From JAWRCU01 sp033542235 (lineage in GTDB: Bacteria > Pseudomonadota > Alphaproteobacteria > Rhizobiales > Rhizobiaceae), in NCBI RefSeq assembly GCF_033542235.1, contig NZ_JAWRCU010000015.1, positions 79,393 to 143,392 on the forward strand: 64,000 bases of DNA. Reading direction: 5' to 3'. A program made the position numbers and the translations under genes. The notes beneath the pieces are model-generated. The model made no database searches. It saw only the letters and a list, made by a program, of their open reading frames with translations, and had not been told where the DNA came from. Shown in pieces: positions 9,934-18,102 of the stretch (position 1 is the stretch's first letter; every line of letters starts with the position of its first letter).

Positions 9934-9957
9934 TTTGACGTTTACGCAAACGTCAAA
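9934..9957 (+). promoter_or_regulatory. Operator palindrome before the beta-oxidation genes
   Basis: TTTGACGTTT (9934-9943) and AAACGTCAAA (9948-9957) form a perfect 10-bp inverted repeat with a 4-base spacer, about 80 bases before the acyl-CoA dehydrogenase start. The left arm includes TTGACG, a possible -35 hexamer, so a bound regulator would sit on the promoter as MerR proteins do. It shares ACG(T/C)-N2-ACGT half-sites with the element before merR. Confidence 0.6.
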
Positions 9958-10039
9958 GTTTGGTAGGTCTGGTCCCGACGATTTGCACGGCCAGCGGCGG
10001 AGCGGTCGCATCGGCCGGAAAGACTTCGGAGGACAGTTA

Positions 10040-11836
10040 ATGCCGATCTACAAGGCGCCGGTCAATGACACGCTCTTCGTCCTGACGGACGTGCTCGGTT
10101 ACGAGCGCTACAGCAACCTTCCGGGCTTCTCCGACGCCACGCCCGAGATCCTCGAGGCAATCCTTGCCGAAGGTGCCAGGCTTGCCGAAAACGTCATCCA
10201 GCCGACCAACCGCGCCGGCGACATCGAAGGATGCGTGCACCATCCCGACGGCTCCGTGACGACTCCGGCCGTCTTCAAGGAGGCCTATCGGCAATATCGC
10301 GAGGGCGGGTGGCTCGGTCTTGCCGTGCCGGTCGAATATGGCGGTCAGGGCCTGCCCCACGCGGTGCATTCGGCGGTCGGCGAATATTTCTCGTCGGCCA
10401 ACATGGCCTTCATGATGTATGCCGGCCTAACACAGGGCGCGATTGCGGCGATTATCGCACATGGCACAGACGACCAGAAAAACACCTGGCTGCCGAAAAT
10501 GACCCAGGGTGCCTGGACAGGCACCATGAACCTGACGGAACCGCATGCCGGCACCGATCTCGGCATGCTGCGCACCAAGGCAGTTCGGAACGGCGACGGC
10601 ACCTACCGGATTTCGGGTCAGAAGATCTTCATCTCGTCGGGCGAGCACGATCTCGCCGAGAATATCGTGCATCTGGTTCTCGCCCGCATCGAGGGCGCGC
10701 CTGAGGGCACCAAGGGTATCTCGCTCTTCATCGTGCCGAAATTCCTACTCGGGGCCGATGGCACTCCCGGCGCCCGCAACGCGGTCTTCTGCGGCTCCAT
10801 CGAAGAGAAGATGGGGATTCACGGCAACGCGACCTGCGTGATGAATTACGACGAGGCGACAGGCTATCTGCTCGGCGAGGAGAATGGCGGATTGCGCGCC
10901 ATGTTCACCATGATGAACGAGGCGCGCCTGTCTGTCGGCATGCAGGGCCTGTCGGTCGCCGAGGTCGCCTACCAGAACGCCGCGATCTACGCGCGCGAGC
11001 GCATCCAGGGCCGTTCGCTCTCCGGTCCGAAGGCGCCGGAGCAGAGGGCGGATCCGATCATCGTCCATCCCGATGTCCGCCGCGCCCTAATGACGATGAG
11101 GGCCTTCAACGAGGCCGGGCGCGCGCTGGTTTTGTGGACGGCGCTCAAGTCTGACGTCGCCCACCGTTCTGGCGACGACAAGCAGCGTCAGACGGCCGAC
11201 GATCACATGGGTCTGATGACGCCCGTTATCAAAGGCGTGCTCACCGACAAGGGCTTCGAGCATGCGGTGATGGCGCAGCAGATATTCGGCGGCCATGGCT
11301 ATATCGAAGAACACGGAATGAGCCAGTTCGTGCGCGATGCCCGCATCACCCAGATCTACGAGGGGGCCAACGGGATCCAGGCGCTGGACCTCGTCGGCCG
11401 CAAACTTGGCATGAATGGGGGGCGCGCAGTCCAGGCATTCTTCAAGGAGGTCGGCGACTTCTGTGAGGAGCACCGTGGCGACGACAAGATGGCGCCCTTC
11501 ACCAAGGCGTTGAAGAAGGGGCTCAACGACCTGCAGGCGGCGACCATGTGGCTGGTGCAGAATGCCATGCAGAAGCCCGACAATGCAGGTGCTGCCTCGA
11601 CTGACTATCTGCATCTCTTCGGGCTGGTGGCGCTGGGCTACATGTGGGGGCAGATGGTGAAGACGGCGCAGGCCAAGCTCGCCAACGGTGCCGGCGATGC
11701 TGCGGCCTTTTACGAGAACAAGCTCACGACGGGCCGCTTCTTCATGGAGCGCGTCATGCCCGAGACCGCCGTTCGGCTGGCCCGCATTTCGAGCGGCGCA
11801 GATACGATGATGGCGCTCCCGGCGGAGGCGTTCTAA
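10040..11836 (+). CDS. Acyl-CoA dehydrogenase with extended C-terminal domain
   Basis: FAD-dependent acyl-CoA dehydrogenase of 598 residues, the long type resembling 3-methylmercaptopropionyl-CoA dehydrogenase (DmdC) and related FadE proteins. The start at ATG 10040 has GGAGGACAG upstream; the frame stays open further upstream but runs through the operator palindrome. Visible features are NLTEPHAGTDLG (flavin/substrate binding, about 158-169), GGHGYIEEHG, and YEGANGIQALDL containing the probable catalytic Glu. A domain of about 150 residues follows the core. It is the first gene of the beta-oxidation cluster; chain-length specificity cannot be read. Confidence 0.9.
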   Translation: MPIYKAPVNDTLFVLTDVLGYERYSNLPGFSDATPEILEAILAEGARLAENVIQPTNRAGDIEGCVHHPDGSVTTPAVFKEAYRQYREGGWLGLAVPVEYGGQGLPHAVHSAVGEYFSSANMAFMMYAGLTQGAIAAIIAHGTDDQKNTWLPKMTQGAWTGTMNLTEPHAGTDLGMLRTKAVRNGDGTYRISGQKIFISSGEHDLAENIVHLVLARIEGAPEGTKGISLFIVPKFLLGADGTPGARNAVFCGSIEEKMGIHGNATCVMNYDEATGYLLGEENGGLRAMFTMMNEARLSVGMQGLSVAEVAYQNAAIYARERIQGRSLSGPKAPEQRADPIIVHPDVRRALMTMRAFNEAGRALVLWTALKSDVAHRSGDDKQRQTADDHMGLMTPVIKGVLTDKGFEHAVMAQQIFGGHGYIEEHGMSQFVRDARITQIYEGANGIQALDLVGRKLGMNGGRAVQAFFKEVGDFCEEHRGDDKMAPFTKALKKGLNDLQAATMWLVQNAMQKPDNAGAASTDYLHLFGLVALGYMWGQMVKTAQAKLANGAGDAAAFYENKLTTGRFFMERVMPETAVRLARISSGADTMMALPAEAF

Positions 11837-11884
11837 GTATTGGCGTGAAGTCAAGATAGGGCGTGAGACGTCGATGCTCTACGT

Positions 11885-12043
11885 TGCCCCCCTCTGTCCT
11901 GCCGGACATCTCCCCCACAAGGGGGGAGATTGGCCTTCATCTCTGACGGCGCCTGTTCTGCAACGTCGAAGGTTGGCGAAACCATCGACGACAGCCAATC
12001 TCCCCCCTCGCGGGGGAGATGTCCGGCAGGACAGAGGGGGGCG
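11885..12043. repeat. Intergenic palindromic repeat pair (rhizobial type)
   Basis: Two nearly perfect inverted arms of about 49 bases (11886-11934 and 11994-12042) share a core with CTGTCCTGCCGGACATC. Each arm also has its own CTCCCCC/GGGGGGAG hairpin. The arms flank 59 bases of unrelated sequence. A diverged, shortened copy lies near 63770-63815. The element sits between the two acyl-CoA dehydrogenase genes and would form a large RNA hairpin. Confidence 0.85.
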
Positions 12044-12079
12044 CGACAGGGCGCAACCTGCCTCGGCTGGAGCCGCGAC

Positions 12080-13252
12080 ATGACCACCAATCCCGCCGAA
12101 GTCCTCGGCCTGCCGAAGCCCGCATGGGTCACAGAGGATGTCGCCATCCTCTATGACATGGCGACCCGCTTCCTGAGCGAGGAGATCGCGCCGCGCTACG
12201 ACGAATTCGAGAAGGCCGAGAGCTTCGATCGGGAGAGCTGGACAAAGGCGGGCGCGGCGGGTCTGCTCTGCGCTTCGATGCCGGAGGAATATGGCGGCGC
12301 CGGCGGCAGTTTCGCGCATGAAAGCGCAATCATTGAGGCGCTCTCACATGTCGGTGTCGACGGCTTCGGCCTCGGCCTGCATAATTCCATCGTGGCGCCG
12401 TATATCCTCCACTACGGCTCGGAGGAGCAGAAAAGAAAATGGCTGCCGAAGATGGCGACCGGCGAGCTGATCGGCGCCATCGCCATGACCGAGCCTGGCG
12501 CCGGCTCCGACCTGCAAGGGATCAAGACCCGCGCCGACCGGGACGGCAACCATTACCGCATCAGCGGTTCGAAGACCTTCATCACCAACGGTCAGCTCGC
12601 CAATCTGATCATCGTGGTCACCAAGACGGATCCGAGCCAGGGCGCCAAGGGCATCTCGCTGATCGTTGTCGAGACTGACGAGGTGGAGGGTTTCGAGCGA
12701 GGCCGCAACCTCGACAAGATCGGCATGAAGTCGAACGATACGTCCGAGCTTTTCTTCAACGACGTGCGCGTACCGACCTCGAACCTGCTCGGCCACGAGG
12801 AAGGGCAGGGCTTCGTACAGCTCATGCAGCAATTGCCGCAGGAGCGCCTGCAGATCGGTACCGGCGCCATCGGCATGATCGAGCGGGCGCTTGCCGTCAC
12901 CCTCGACTACGTCAAGGAGCGCAAGGCGTTCGGCAAGGCCGTCATCGACTTCCAGAACACGCAGTTCAAGCTCGCCGAGCTGAAGACAGAGGCCACGATC
13001 GCCCGGGTCTTCTATAATGACTGCGTCGCCCGCCACATCGCATCGGGCCTCGATACGGTTACCGCGTCGATGGCCAAATACTGGCTTTCCGACCTTCAAG
13101 GAAAAGTGGTGGACGAATGCCTTCAACTGCATGGAGGCTATGGCTACATGAACGAATATCCTATCGCCCGCATGTATCGTGATGCGCGGGTCCAGCGCAT
13201 CTATGGCGGCACCAATGAGATCATGAAGCTGCTGATCGCCCGCAGCCTCTGA
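12080..13252 (+). CDS. Acyl-CoA dehydrogenase (LCAD/IVD-like)
   Basis: Acyl-CoA dehydrogenase of standard length, 390 residues. The start is placed at ATG 12080; the frame extends upstream only through the palindromic repeat, which is unlikely to be coding. Motifs are AMTEPGAGSDLQGIKT (about 134-149), the RKAFGKAVIDFQ region, QLHGGYGYMNEYP and RIYGGTNEIMK near the C terminus. The YGGTNEI form, instead of YEGT, is typical of long-chain and isovaleryl-type enzymes in which the catalytic Glu comes from another helix. It probably oxidises a different acyl-CoA from its upstream neighbour. Confidence 0.92.
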   Translation: MTTNPAEVLGLPKPAWVTEDVAILYDMATRFLSEEIAPRYDEFEKAESFDRESWTKAGAAGLLCASMPEEYGGAGGSFAHESAIIEALSHVGVDGFGLGLHNSIVAPYILHYGSEEQKRKWLPKMATGELIGAIAMTEPGAGSDLQGIKTRADRDGNHYRISGSKTFITNGQLANLIIVVTKTDPSQGAKGISLIVVETDEVEGFERGRNLDKIGMKSNDTSELFFNDVRVPTSNLLGHEEGQGFVQLMQQLPQERLQIGTGAIGMIERALAVTLDYVKERKAFGKAVIDFQNTQFKLAELKTEATIARVFYNDCVARHIASGLDTVTASMAKYWLSDLQGKVVDECLQLHGGYGYMNEYPIARMYRDARVQRIYGGTNEIMKLLIARSL

Positions 13253-13279
13253 CTGCGATCGGCCGAAGGGAGAACGAAG

Positions 13280-14488
13280 ATGGCTGAAGCCTTTGTCTAC
13301 GACGCCGTGCGCACCCCCCGCGGCCGCGGCAAGAAGGATGGCTCCCTGCATGAGGTGCCGGCAGTCAGGCTTGCTGCCAAGACGCTTGAAGCGGTCCGCG
13401 ACCGCAATGGCCTGGACACCTCTCCGGTGGACGACATCATCTTCGGCTGCGTCGATCCGGTCGGCGAAGCGGGCTCGGTGATACCGCGTGCCGCGGCCTT
13501 TGAGGCAGGTTATGCGACCTCCGCACCGGGCATGCAGATCTCGCGCTTCTGCGCCTCGGGTCTCGATGCCATCAATCTCGGCGCGGCGAAGATAGCGCAA
13601 GGTGCGGATGAGATCGTGATCGCCGGCGGCGTCGAATCCATGTCGCGCGTCGGCATGGGCATGTCCGGCGGAGCCTGGTTCATGGATCCATCGGTCGGGC
13701 TGCCGTCCTACTTCATGCCGCAGGGCGTGTCGGCCGATCTCATCGCAACGAAATATGGCTTCAGTCGCGACGATGTCGACGCCTATGCGGTCGAGAGCCA
13801 GAAGCGCGCGGCCAGGGCCTGGGAGAAAGGCTGGTTCAAGGATTCCGTGATCCCGGTGAAGGACCAGAACGGTCTCACCATCCTCGACCGCGATGAGCAT
13901 ATGCGGCCCTCGACGGACATGCAGGCGCTCGCCTCACTGAACCCTTCCTTCGTGATTCCGGGCGAGATGGGGGGGTTCGACGCTGTCGCCGTGCAGCGCT
14001 ATCCCGAGATCGAGGAGGTCAACCACGTCCATCATGCCGGCAATTCGTCTGGCATTGTCGACGGGGCGGCGGCCGTGCTGCTCGGCTCGAAGAAGGGCGG
14101 CAAGGCGATGGGGCTGAAACCGCGCGCCCGCATAAAAGCCTTCGCCAATGTCGGCTCGGAGCCGGCGATCATGCTGACCGGTCCGGTCGACGTGACGGAA
14201 AAGCTGCTCAAACGGGCGAAAATGAAGCTGGAGGACATCGATCTCTTCGAGCTCAACGAGGCCTTCGCCGCGGTGGTGCTGCGCTATATCCAGGCTTTCG
14301 AGATCGATCCCGAGAAGATCAACGTCAATGGCGGCGCGATCGCGATGGGCCACCCGCTCGGCGCGACGGGCGCGATGATCTTCGGCACGGTGCTCGACGA
14401 GCTTGAGCGGCGCAACCTCAACACCGCGCTGGTGACGCTCTGCATCGGTGCCGGCATGGGCACCGCGACCATCATCGAGAGAGTGTAA
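13280..14488 (+). CDS. fadA: Acetyl-CoA C-acyltransferase (thiolase, FadA-like)
   Basis: Thiolase of 402 residues catalysing the last, thiolytic step of beta-oxidation. The nucleophilic Cys is in ISRFCASGLDAI (about residue 92), the His in NGGAIAMGHPLGATGA (about 356) and the second Cys in LCIGAGMG (about 390). A GGGAGAA ribosome binding site precedes the ATG. It follows the acyl-CoA dehydrogenase by 27 bases and is read with the fused hydratase/dehydrogenase downstream, the usual FadA/FadB pairing. Confidence 0.93.
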   Translation: MAEAFVYDAVRTPRGRGKKDGSLHEVPAVRLAAKTLEAVRDRNGLDTSPVDDIIFGCVDPVGEAGSVIPRAAAFEAGYATSAPGMQISRFCASGLDAINLGAAKIAQGADEIVIAGGVESMSRVGMGMSGGAWFMDPSVGLPSYFMPQGVSADLIATKYGFSRDDVDAYAVESQKRAARAWEKGWFKDSVIPVKDQNGLTILDRDEHMRPSTDMQALASLNPSFVIPGEMGGFDAVAVQRYPEIEEVNHVHHAGNSSGIVDGAAAVLLGSKKGGKAMGLKPRARIKAFANVGSEPAIMLTGPVDVTEKLLKRAKMKLEDIDLFELNEAFAAVVLRYIQAFEIDPEKINVNGGAIAMGHPLGATGAMIFGTVLDELERRNLNTALVTLCIGAGMGTATIIERV

Positions 14489-14490
14489 CG

Positions 14491-15075
14491 ATGACGGTCC
14501 TTCCCGCAAGGACAGCCTTGCTGCTCGTCGATGTGCAGCAGGCCTTCTTGGAGATGGAGAAAGCGGGGCGCCGGCGCAACAACCCGCTGGCTCTGCGCAA
14601 CATCGCTCGCCTTCTCGGCGCATTCAGGGGGCACGGCATGGCAGTTTTCCATATCCGCCACGCCTCCAGGGAGCCTGACTCTCTGTTGCGTCCAGAGCGG
14701 AGCGGCTATCAGCCGATCGAAGAGGCGCGCGAGCGGCCCGGCGAGCCTGTTGTCGTCAAGCACGTGAACTCCGCTTTCATCGGCACCGACCTGGAAAAAC
14801 GACTGCGTGAAGGCGGTCACGACACGCTCGTGATCGCCGGTATCACCACCAACCATTGCGTCGAGACGACCACGCGGATGGCCGGCAATCTGGGCTTCGA
14901 CGCACGACCGGCAAGCGACGCCTGCTATGCGTTCGACCGCATCGGTTATGGCGGCAGGACCGAAAGCGCCGAAGCGATCCACGAGATGACTTTGTCCAAT
15001 CTCGACGGCGAATTCGCAAGGATCGAGACGACCGACACGGTAGTGGCGGCGCTTAGCAACAGCGCAGCGGCCTGA
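14491..15075 (+). CDS. Isochorismatase-like cysteine hydrolase
   Basis: Cysteine hydrolase of 194 residues with the three catalytic positions of the family: Asp in LLVDVQQAF (about 12), Lys in VVKHVNSAF (about 90) and Cys in ITTNHCVETTTRMA (about 129). Relatives hydrolyse isochorismate, nicotinamide, N-carbamoyl compounds or similar small molecules. It starts 2 bases after the thiolase stop and is followed by the fadB-like gene 11 bases later, so it is clearly inside the operon. Its substrate in a beta-oxidation setting is unknown. Confidence 0.87.
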   Translation: MTVLPARTALLLVDVQQAFLEMEKAGRRRNNPLALRNIARLLGAFRGHGMAVFHIRHASREPDSLLRPERSGYQPIEEARERPGEPVVVKHVNSAFIGTDLEKRLREGGHDTLVIAGITTNHCVETTTRMAGNLGFDARPASDACYAFDRIGYGGRTESAEAIHEMTLSNLDGEFARIETTDTVVAALSNSAAA

Positions 15076-15086
15076 GGAGGGATCAG

Positions 15087-17306
15087 ATGACCTACAGGAA
15101 TTTCACCGTCGAAACCGACACCGACGGCATCGCGCTCGTCACCTGGGACATGCCCGACCGTTCGATGAACGTCTTCACCGAGGAGGCGATGGACGAGCTC
15201 GAGAAGATCATCGATCAGGTGAAGGGCGACGGTTCCATCAAGGGCGCGGTGATTACCTCCGGTAAGGAGAGCTTCTCCGGTGGCGCCGACCTCAACATGC
15301 TGAAGGGCATGCTCGAACTGTTCCATAAGGAAAAGGCCAGGGATCACGACAAGGCGATCAAGCTGCTTTTCGATGGCGCCGGCCGCATGAGTTGGCTCTG
15401 GCGCAAGCTGGAGACCTCCGGCAAGCCGTGGGTCTCGGCGATCAACGGCACCTGCATGGGCGGCGCCTTCGAGCTTTCGCTCGCCTGCCATGGCCGCGTC
15501 GCGGCCGACTCGGACAAGGTCAAGATGGCGTTGCCGGAGGTGAAGGTCGGCATTTTCCCGGGCGCCGGCGGCACGCAGCGCGTCCCGCGGCTCGCCAACA
15601 CGCAGGAAGCCCTGCAGATGCTGACCTCCGGCAAAAGCCTGACGCCGCAGAAGGCGAAAGCCATGGGGCTGATCCACGAGATCGCAGCGCCGGACAAGCT
15701 GATCGAGGCTGCCAAGGCGATGATCAAGAATGGCCTGAAGCCGGTGGCGCCCTGGGATGAGAAGGGTTTCAAAATTCCCGGTGGGCCGGTCTATTCGGTT
15801 GCCGGTGCGAACCTCTGGCCGCCGGCGATTGCCATCCTGCGGCGCGAGACCTACGGCAACTATCCGGCCGCCACGGCGATCATGAAATGCGTCTATGAAG
15901 GCCTGCTGGTCCCGTTCGAAACGGCGCTGAGGATCGAGCAGCGCTACTTCACCGAGATCCTGCAAAGTACTCAAGCGGCGATGATGATCCGCTCGCTGTT
16001 CGTCTCCTTGCAGGAGCTCAACAAGGGCGCCCGCCGCCCGGCCGGCGTGCCGGCGACGAAATTCACCAAGATCGGCGTTCTGGGCGCCGGCTTCATGGGG
16101 GCGGGCATCGCCTATGTGACGGCACAGGCCGGCATCCCCGTCGTGCTGCTCGACCGCGACCAGCCGACGGCCGAGAGGGGCAAGGCGCATTCCGAGACGC
16201 TGATCTCCGAGCAGATCAAGAAGGGCCGCGCCAAGCCCGAGGACAAGGAGCGGCTGCTGTCCTTCATCAAGCCGACCGCCGACTATGCCGATCTTGCCGG
16301 CTGCGAACTTGTCATCGAGGCCGTGTTCGAGGATTCCGAAGTGAAGAAGGACGCCACGAAGAGAGTCGACGCTGTGCTCGACCCATTCGCGGTCTTGGCG
16401 TCGAACACCTCGACCATTCCCATCAGCAGCCTCGCCAAGAACTCGGCACGGCCGGAGAACTTCATCGGCATCCACTTCTTCTCGCCGGTCGACCGCATGA
16501 TGCTGGTCGAAGTGATCCTCGGCAAGAAGACGAGCGAGAGGGCGCTTGCGGTGGCGCTGGACTATGCCCGTGCGATCAGGAAGACCCCGATCGTCGTCAA
16601 CGACACGCGTGGCTTCTATGTGAACCGGTGCGTGTTGCGCTACATGTCCGAAGCCTTCCAGATGCTGATCGAGGGCGTGCCAGCGGCAATGATCGAGAAT
16701 GCGGCGAAGATGGCAGGCATGCCGGTCGGCCCGCTGGCGCTCACCGACGAGATAGCGATCGACCTCGCCCAGAAGATCATGAAGCAGACGATCCGGGACG
16801 CGGGCGAAAAAGCCGTGGACAAGGATCAGTTCACCTTGATCAACACGATGGTCGACAAGCACGGCCGCTTCGGCCGCAAGAACGGCAAGGGCTTCTACGA
16901 CTACCCGCCGAAGCCTGCGAAAAAGAAGCTATGGCCTGGCCTGAAGGATCTCTATCCGCAACGGGATCCCGACCAGATCGACGTCGAGGAGCTGAAGCAG
17001 CGCTTCCTTTATGTGATTGCGCTCGAAGCGGCACGCGTCATGGAGGAAGGCATCGTCACCGATCCGCGCGAGGCCGATGTCGGTTCTATCCTTGCCTTCG
17101 GCTTCGCGCCCTACACGGGTGGGGCGCTGTCCTACATCGACGGCATCGGCGAGAACGAATTCGTCAGGCGCGCGAGGGAACTGCAGAAGAAATACGGGGC
17201 CCAGTTCAAGTCGCCGAAGCTCATCATCGACATGGCCGAGAAAGGCGAAACCTTCTACCAGCGCTTCGATCCTTACGCGAAGGCGCGCGCCAAGGAGGCG
17301 GCATAG
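15087..17306 (+). CDS. fadB: Fused enoyl-CoA hydratase / 3-hydroxyacyl-CoA dehydrogenase (FadB/FadJ-like)
   Basis: Multifunctional beta-oxidation enzyme of 739 residues. The N-terminal crotonase domain (about 1-290) has SGGADLNMLKG and the oxyanion motif MGGAFELSLACHGR. The 3-hydroxyacyl-CoA dehydrogenase part begins near 320 with the NAD-binding GVLGAGFMGAGIAYV and contains IHFFSPVDRMMLVEVI and NDTRGFYVNRC. Two C-terminal helical domains follow. AGGAGGG precedes the ATG. With the thiolase two genes upstream it supplies steps 2-4 of the cycle; the intervening isochorismatase-like gene is unusual. Confidence 0.94.
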   Translation: MTYRNFTVETDTDGIALVTWDMPDRSMNVFTEEAMDELEKIIDQVKGDGSIKGAVITSGKESFSGGADLNMLKGMLELFHKEKARDHDKAIKLLFDGAGRMSWLWRKLETSGKPWVSAINGTCMGGAFELSLACHGRVAADSDKVKMALPEVKVGIFPGAGGTQRVPRLANTQEALQMLTSGKSLTPQKAKAMGLIHEIAAPDKLIEAAKAMIKNGLKPVAPWDEKGFKIPGGPVYSVAGANLWPPAIAILRRETYGNYPAATAIMKCVYEGLLVPFETALRIEQRYFTEILQSTQAAMMIRSLFVSLQELNKGARRPAGVPATKFTKIGVLGAGFMGAGIAYVTAQAGIPVVLLDRDQPTAERGKAHSETLISEQIKKGRAKPEDKERLLSFIKPTADYADLAGCELVIEAVFEDSEVKKDATKRVDAVLDPFAVLASNTSTIPISSLAKNSARPENFIGIHFFSPVDRMMLVEVILGKKTSERALAVALDYARAIRKTPIVVNDTRGFYVNRCVLRYMSEAFQMLIEGVPAAMIENAAKMAGMPVGPLALTDEIAIDLAQKIMKQTIRDAGEKAVDKDQFTLINTMVDKHGRFGRKNGKGFYDYPPKPAKKKLWPGLKDLYPQRDPDQIDVEELKQRFLYVIALEAARVMEEGIVTDPREADVGSILAFGFAPYTGGALSYIDGIGENEFVRRARELQKKYGAQFKSPKLIIDMAEKGETFYQRFDPYAKARAKEAA

Positions 17307-17447
17307 CCAGCCGGCGGCTCACTTGAGGAATGCTGCCGAGGCGCCGCGGCAAGCTTGCTTGTCCGCGGGCCGCCGCTGACCGGCTGGACAACAGGGTGCA
17401 GGCGGACTACAAGGCCAAGGTATATTTTCCTCTTTCGCAGGGCCGCC

Positions 17448-18098
17448 ATGCTCTCGCACGCTTCCGTCTGGGCCGCGATCGATGCCCTGGCCGATCGCTA
17501 CTCGCTCTCGGCGTCGGGCCTTGCAAAACGCGCCGGCCTCGATTCGACTGCCTTCAACAAGTCGAAGCGTCTTTCGGCCGACGGCCGGCCGCGCTGGCCC
17601 TCGACCGAGTCGATCGCCAAGATCATCGAAGCGACCGGCTCCTCGCTCGACGAGTTTCTTGCGCTCATCGAAGGCATGCAGAACGGGCAGCCTGGACGGC
17701 ACTTCGCTCGAGCATCGTCAGTGCCGATGCTCGGCTTCGCTCAGGCTGGCGCCGGCGGCTTTTTCGACGACGCCGGTTTTCCGGTCGGCCATGGCTGGGA
17801 TCTGATCGAGTTGCCCGCCAATGCGCGCGAGGGCGCCTATGCCTTGCAGGTGCAGGGCGACTCGATGCTGCCACTCTATCGCGACGGCGATATGCTGATC
17901 GTGGAGCCAGCGGCGCCTGTCCACCGTGGCGACCGGGTTGTGGTGAAGACCACTGCTGGCGAGGTCATGGCCAAGGTGCTGTCGCGCCGCACGGCCGAGA
18001 AGATCGAGCTTCTGTCGCTCAACGAGGCGCATCCGCCGCGAACGCTCCCGGCGAGGGAGGTCGAGTGGCTCGCCCGCATCGTCTGGGCGAGCCAGTAG
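17448..18098 (+). CDS. S24/LexA-like helix-turn-helix regulator
   Basis: Protein of 216 residues with an N-terminal HTH (about 10-60, ASGLAKRAGLDSTAFNKSKR) and a C-terminal S24 peptidase-like domain. The latter has VQGDSMLPLYRDGDML, with the candidate Ser nucleophile near residue 140, and VVVKTTAGEVMAKVL, with the candidate Lys. This is the layout of phage CI/LexA-type repressors that can self-cleave, although many chromosomal versions have no known induction. The ATG at 17448 is preferred because the conserved domain begins there. The next gene starts 4 bases downstream. Confidence 0.85.
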   Translation: MLSHASVWAAIDALADRYSLSASGLAKRAGLDSTAFNKSKRLSADGRPRWPSTESIAKIIEATGSSLDEFLALIEGMQNGQPGRHFARASSVPMLGFAQAGAGGFFDDAGFPVGHGWDLIELPANAREGAYALQVQGDSMLPLYRDGDMLIVEPAAPVHRGDRVVVKTTAGEVMAKVLSRRTAEKIELLSLNEAHPPRTLPAREVEWLARIVWASQ

Positions 18099-18102
18099 GG
18101 TT

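Noticed and set aside
12344..13900. 518-codon minus-strand frame opposite acyl-CoA dehydrogenase and thiolase
   Set aside because: Spans two conserved genes on the other strand and shows no motif of its own.
14946..16862. 638-codon minus-strand frame opposite fadB
   Set aside because: Antisense shadow; His/Arg/Asp-rich and without any domain signature.
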